The notes under the pieces: model-generated
The model's database searches: none
The model's input: the letters and a program-made list of their open reading frames with translations, nothing else
Told to the model about the DNA's origin: nothing
Shown: positions 1-5,517 of the stretch, in pieces
Layout of the letters: the number at the start of each line of letters is the position of its first letter
How positions within the stretch are numbered: position 1 is the stretch's first letter
Assembly (NCBI GenBank): GCA_030066245.1
Contig: JASJBY010000324.1
Location: 1 to 5,517, forward strand
Direction: 5' to 3'
Length of the DNA stretch: 5,517 bases
Origin: Gammaproteobacteria bacterium
Lineage (GTDB): Bacteria > Pseudomonadota > Gammaproteobacteria > JAABTG01
Position numbers and translations under genes: made by a program

Positions 1-126
1 GGGTCGCAGACTATGTCGGCAAACTCAGCACATTGGCTTCACCGAGCCGGTCTTCCGTGTGAACAGCCTGTCCTATTCGGTTCTTGGCCCACTCTGGCTT
101 TGAATCTTGGCAGATCCTCCTTGAGA

Positions 127-142
127 CATAGCTACAGCTATG
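127..142. repeat. Perfect 7-bp inverted repeat, 2-base spacer
   Basis: CATAGCT at 127-133 is followed by AC and then AGCTATG at 136-142, a 16-base near-palindrome. The two-base spacer is too tight for a good RNA hairpin with all seven pairs, so a binding site for a dimeric DNA-binding protein is as likely as an RNA structure. It is AT-richer than its surroundings. No promoter that I trust lies next to it, so its role is unknown and chance is possible. Confidence 0.4.
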
Positions 143-220
143 CCTCTGCGGACGATCGGCCAATCTGCTTTGCCAGAGCGACCCAAGATTCCGAATCCCG
201 GTAAGAGGTCCGGGCTAGCC

Positions 221-235
221 GGTCCCGTGGGGACC
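221..235. repeat. GC-rich hairpin (6-bp stem, 3-base loop)
   Basis: GGTCCC at 221-226 pairs perfectly with GGGACC at 230-235 around the loop GTG. Flanking CC (219-220) and GG (237-238) could extend the stem past a bulged C at 236. No T-run follows on either strand, so this is not a standard intrinsic terminator. It might be a processing or rho-dependent 3' end structure for transcripts entering from either side, or simply chance in GC-rich DNA. Confidence 0.35.
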
Positions 236-389
236 CGGGAGAATGGGCCCCGGGTCACTCGGCAAAGCATCCGCTGTCGACCACCGCTTACCGGGCCGAT
301 CGTCGCGACCAGCATACATGTCACGGTCCGGTCGACGCGGGCGCCGGCCGTCACGCGCACCATCCCCCCAACCCCGCGTGACCCTCTAC

Positions 390-407
390 CAGCCTGCCGT
401 CAGGCCG
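390..407 (-). terminator. Weak hairpin just after the Rieske gene
   Basis: On the minus strand, GCCTG and CAGGC (plus-strand 401-405 and 392-396) pair around a four-base ACGG loop. A G-T and a C-G pair can extend the stem to about seven pairs. It begins a few bases past the stop codon of the Rieske gene, where a terminator would be expected. There is no T-tract after it, so an intrinsic terminator is doubtful. It may only stabilise a 3' end. Confidence 0.25.
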
Positions 408-412
408 TCGAA

Positions 413-769
413 TCAGCGTTTCACTACGGTACGGATAACGACATCTTCGTCCACGACTTCGACCGGGACTGGTGTCAGGCTCTGGCCCGCACAGGGTCCG
501 AACACGCAGTAGCCGTCTCGCAGACGGAACAGCGCGCCGTGGGTGGCGCATTGGATGTGCTTTCCTTCAGCGTCGAGAAACTGATGCGGCACCCAGTCCA
601 GTGTGGCGCCCGTGTGGGGGCAACTGTTCACATAGGCATGGATCCGGGGGCCTTCCCGGACCACCAGCAGATCGAGCTCCGTGCCTTGCCGGTGGATGCT
701 GAAGCCACGGGCGGATCGGTCCGGCAGAGAGGTCAATGGGCACAGGCGGAAGCATGTTTCTCGACTCAT
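413..769 (-). CDS. Rieske [2Fe-2S] ferredoxin-like protein
   Basis: This encodes a 118-residue soluble protein that should bind one Rieske-type [2Fe-2S] cluster and carry electrons. Box I is CPHTG with Cys50 and His52; box II is CATHG with Cys74 and His77. Each Cys-His pair would bind one iron. Box I lacks the second cysteine that forms the disulfide in cytochrome bc1 Rieske proteins, which suggests a ferredoxin or oxygenase-type, lower-potential cluster. The length fits stand-alone Rieske ferredoxins, and there is no signal peptide, membrane segment or catalytic oxygenase domain. A GPC motif (91-93) follows box II, as is common in this group. The ATG at 769 is chosen because family similarity starts just after it (FRLCPLTSLPD). 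GTG at 775 or 838 would extend it. GGAG at 790-787 sits 11 bases before GTG 775 but 17 before the ATG, so the start is uncertain. It is divergent from carAB, and no partner oxygenase or reductase is visible. The physiological role is unknown. Confidence 0.87.
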   Translation of the reverse strand: MSRETCFRLCPLTSLPDRSARGFSIHRQGTELDLLVVREGPRIHAYVNSCPHTGATLDWVPHQFLDAEGKHIQCATHGALFRLRDGYCVFGPCAGQSLTPVPVEVVDEDVVIRTVVKR

Positions 770-798
770 AGACACTGTGCGTCGCACTCCAGTAGAAT
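769..798 (+). promoter_or_regulatory. Candidate sigma70 promoter for carAB-greA
   Basis: TAGACA at 769-774 matches the -35 consensus TTGACA at five of six bases. TAGAAT at 793-798 matches the -10 consensus TATAAT at five of six. The spacer is 18 bases. Transcription would start near 805 and give a carA leader of about 170 bases. The -35 box shares base 769 with the start codon of the divergent Rieske gene. This is the best promoter match I found between the two genes, but it rests on sequence alone. I did not find a clear paired ArgR-box of the kind that controls enteric carAB. Confidence 0.5.
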
Positions 799-975
799 TT
801 TCGGCGGTCGGTCGAGCCGGTTTCTCTGGGCTTTGCACGGGAACAAGCGTCGGCGGCCGGGTCGGCCCTGCAGGCGCAGATTCTGGCGCAGTGGTGTCGC
901 TGGGGGAAGGGGTGGACTCCGGCGGGAGCTCAGCCCAGGGGGCATTCCCGGTTTCTAACGGAGGGTAAGAGCGTT
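799..975 (+). other. Presumed carA 5' leader
   Basis: This GC-rich stretch lies between the candidate promoter and carA. It contains the palindrome CCTGCAGG (867-874), a short stem CTCC/GGAG (917-920 with 925-928) and a possible outer stem CTGGG/CCCAG (900-904 with 934-938). CTCCG at 917-921 could instead pair with CGGAG at 959-963, which covers the carA ribosome binding site. No T-run marks an attenuator, and no leader peptide with a ribosome binding site is evident. The open frame that spans it ends at 968 and looks like chance. A regulatory role is only inferred. Confidence 0.3.
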
Positions 976-978
976 TTG
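960..978 (+). promoter_or_regulatory. carA ribosome binding site and TTG start
   Basis: GGAGG at 960-964 is a strong Shine-Dalgarno core. It is followed after 11 bases by TTG at 976-978. The spacing is slightly long, but no ATG or GTG lies in frame nearby, and the protein alignment requires a start here because the next residues (RQPALLALEDG) match the usual CarA N-terminus. A later in-frame TTG at 994 would cut off conserved residues and lacks its own site. Confidence 0.75.
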
Positions 979-2148
979 AGGCAACCGGCCCTGTTGGCGC
1001 TAGAGGATGGCAGTCTGTTCAGGGGTGAGTCCATCGGCGCCGTTGGGCAGACCATCGGTGAGGTGGTCTTCAACACCTCCATGACCGGCTACCAGGAGAT
1101 CCTCACCGACCCTTCCTACGCCCGTCAGATCGTTACGCTCACTTACCCGCACATCGGCAACGTCGGCACCAACGAGGAAGACCAGGAGTCAGGCCGCGTC
1201 TATGCCAGCGGCCTTGTCGTCCGAGACCTGCCGCGCCAGATGAGCAACTGGCGGGCCCGGAAGCCCTTGGACGAGTACCTGCGGAGCAGCGGCCTGACGG
1301 CGATCTCCGGGGTCGATACGCGGCGCTTGACTCGAATTCTGCGTGAGAAGGGCTCGCAGAGTGGCTGCATCGTGGCCGGACCGGACGTGGACGAGAACGG
1401 GGCCATTGAAGCCGCCCGCAGCTTTCCAGGGCTGCAGGGAATGGACCTCGCTCAGGTGGTCACGGTGGAACAGGCCTACGAATGGGACGGCGGCGTGTGG
1501 CGACGCGAAGCGGGCTATACAACGCCGTCGGGCGAACCGACCTGGCATGTCCTGGCTTACGATTTTGGTGTCAAGCGCAACATACTGCGCATGCTCTCGG
1601 CGCGGGGCTGCCGGGTCACCGTCCTGCCAGCCAGGTGCTCCGCTGCCGAGGCCCTAGCCTATCGGCCCGACGGTATTTTTCTCTCCAACGGTCCGGGCGA
1701 CCCTGAGCCTTGCGACTACGCCATCAGGGCCATCCAGGAGATACTCGAGACCGGGATCCCTGTGTTCGGCATCTGCCTCGGGCACCAGCTCTTGGGCCTG
1801 GCGAGTGGTGCGCGGACCATGAAGATGAAGTTTGGGCATCATGGGGCCAATCACCCCGTGCAGGACCTGAATACTTCCCGCGTCATCATCACCAGCCAGA
1901 ATCACGGATTCGCCGTCGACGAGGGATCGTTGCCCGCAAATCTGCGCGCCACGCACCGCTCTCTGTTTGACGGCTCTCTGCAGGGCATACACCGGACGGA
2001 TTGCCCGGCTTTCAGCTTTCAGGGTCACCCCGAGGCAAGTCCCGGTCCGCACGACGCCGCGCCCCTTTTCGACCACTTCCTGGACCTCATGCAAGCCCAT
2101 AGAGCTTCCCGACTGGAAACTGCGGCCACGCAGCAAACAGTCGGCTAA
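976..2148 (+). CDS. carA: Carbamoyl-phosphate synthase small subunit
   Basis: This is the glutamine amidotransferase subunit of carbamoyl-phosphate synthase (EC 6.3.5.5). It hydrolyses glutamine and passes ammonia through an internal tunnel to CarB in the cytoplasm. It is 390 residues long, against 382 in E. coli. The N-terminal CPSase small-chain domain (about 1-150) includes the typical GEVVFNTSMTGYQEILTDPSY block. The class I amidotransferase domain (about 190-380) has SNGPGDP, the nucleophile Cys267 in FGICLGHQ, and the triad partners His351 and Glu353 in QGHPEAS. The KFGHHG and NHGFAVDE blocks are also present. All catalytic residues seen are intact. The start is TTG. The C-terminal tail after LFDHFLDLM (about 20 residues) is somewhat longer than usual and unlike E. 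coli. carB follows after five bases, so the two are surely one operon. Identification is secure. Confidence 0.98.
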   Translation: MRQPALLALEDGSLFRGESIGAVGQTIGEVVFNTSMTGYQEILTDPSYARQIVTLTYPHIGNVGTNEEDQESGRVYASGLVVRDLPRQMSNWRARKPLDEYLRSSGLTAISGVDTRRLTRILREKGSQSGCIVAGPDVDENGAIEAARSFPGLQGMDLAQVVTVEQAYEWDGGVWRREAGYTTPSGEPTWHVLAYDFGVKRNILRMLSARGCRVTVLPARCSAAEALAYRPDGIFLSNGPGDPEPCDYAIRAIQEILETGIPVFGICLGHQLLGLASGARTMKMKFGHHGANHPVQDLNTSRVIITSQNHGFAVDEGSLPANLRATHRSLFDGSLQGIHRTDCPAFSFQGHPEASPGPHDAAPLFDHFLDLMQAHRASRLETAATQQTVG

Positions 2149-2153
2149 GCGCG

Positions 2154-5371
<3,218 letters not shown>

Positions 5372-5375
<4 letters not shown>

Positions 5376-5517
5376 CCAAGTCGCCCATGACCAAGCGGGG
5401 CGCGGACAAGCTGCGAAAGGAGCTCCAGGAGCTGAAAACGGCAGCCCGGCCGCGGATCATCAAGGCCATTGCCGAGGCAAGAGCCCACGGCGATTTGCGC
5501 GAGAATGCCGAGTATCA
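5372..5517 (+). CDS. greA: Transcript cleavage factor GreA, 5' part
   Basis: GreA enters the secondary channel of stalled, backtracked RNA polymerase and stimulates cleavage of the extruded RNA 3' end so that elongation can resume. Only 48 full codons are inside the window, of about 158 in the family. They cover the first helix and the tip of the N-terminal coiled coil. The opening PMTKRGADKLRKELQELK and the block IAEARAHGDLRENAEY align without gaps to E. coli GreA. Asp41 and Glu44 at the coiled-coil tip, the acidic residues that help hold the catalytic magnesium in polymerase, fall at the same positions. The ATG overlaps the carB TGA as ATGA, so it is the third gene of the operon. The missing C-terminal domain means integrity beyond 5517 cannot be judged, and GreB is less likely from the N-terminal sequence. 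Confidence 0.96.

Larger units (their letters stand above)
1..412. other. Region without a recognisable gene
   Basis: No reading frame here, on either strand, gives a protein I recognise. The plus-strand frame open at the left edge reads VADYVGKLSTLASPSRSSV and stops at 58-60. It could be the C-terminal tail of an upstream gene, but it is too short to identify. Another edge-open frame stops at 101-103 and is equally unassignable. Longer open frames (plus strand from 140, minus strand 363 to 73) are rich in Arg, Pro, Ser and Gly and look like chance openings in GC-rich DNA. The stretch holds three short inverted repeats, listed separately. I see no tRNA or other RNA gene that I can support. 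Confidence 0.6.

Noticed and set aside
116..122. Strong Shine-Dalgarno-like AAGGAGG on the minus strand
   Set aside because: No ATG, GTG or TTG follows at a usable distance (the first GTG is over 20 bases away and opens only a short frame), so it is probably coincidence.
73..363. Minus-strand open frame of 96 codons downstream of the Rieske gene
   Set aside because: The predicted product has no recognisable domain, its composition is typical of chance frames in GC-rich DNA, and it spans the inverted repeats. I cannot exclude a small unknown protein.
140..958. Plus-strand open frame of 272 codons opposite the Rieske gene
   Set aside because: It is rich in Arg, Gly, Ser and Pro with no recognisable motif. 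The opposite strand carries intact Rieske metal-binding boxes, so this is the antisense shadow plus chance openings.
799..975. ArgR-box or transcription attenuator before carA
   Set aside because: I found no paired TGAAT/ATTCA-like box and no stem followed by a T-run, so neither of these control modes can be supported from the sequence.

Overview
The window holds a pyrimidine/arginine precursor operon from what looks like a high-GC proteobacterium, most likely a gammaproteobacterium. The evidence is the gene order carA-carB-greA, the strong E. coli-like conservation of CarA, CarB and the GreA N-terminus, and heavy use of G/C at third codon positions. I cannot name a genus.

Layout. Positions 1-412 have no gene I can recognise. 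They contain a few short inverted repeats and possibly the last residues of an upstream gene. Positions 413-769 on the minus strand encode a small soluble Rieske [2Fe-2S] ferredoxin-like protein. A divergent gap of about 200 bases (770-975) carries a good sigma70-type promoter candidate for the plus-strand operon. Then come carA (976-2148, TTG start), carB (2154-5375, five bases after carA) and the first 48 codons of greA (from 5372, overlapping the carB stop as ATGA). greA runs off the right edge.

Function. CarA frees ammonia from glutamine. CarB uses it with bicarbonate and two ATP to make carbamoyl phosphate for UMP and arginine synthesis. All catalytic and allosteric residues I checked are present, so the enzyme should be active and regulated by UMP, IMP and ornithine. 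GreA rescues backtracked RNA polymerase. Its tight overlap with carB implies co-transcription and probably translational coupling. The Rieske protein is transcribed away from the operon and its partner is unknown.

This is mainly an ordinary housekeeping locus. I found no convincing new system. The points worth a second look are the divergent Rieske gene in the place often held by dapB, the carA promoter lying on the Rieske start codon, the carA leader and TTG start, and the unexplained first 400 bases.
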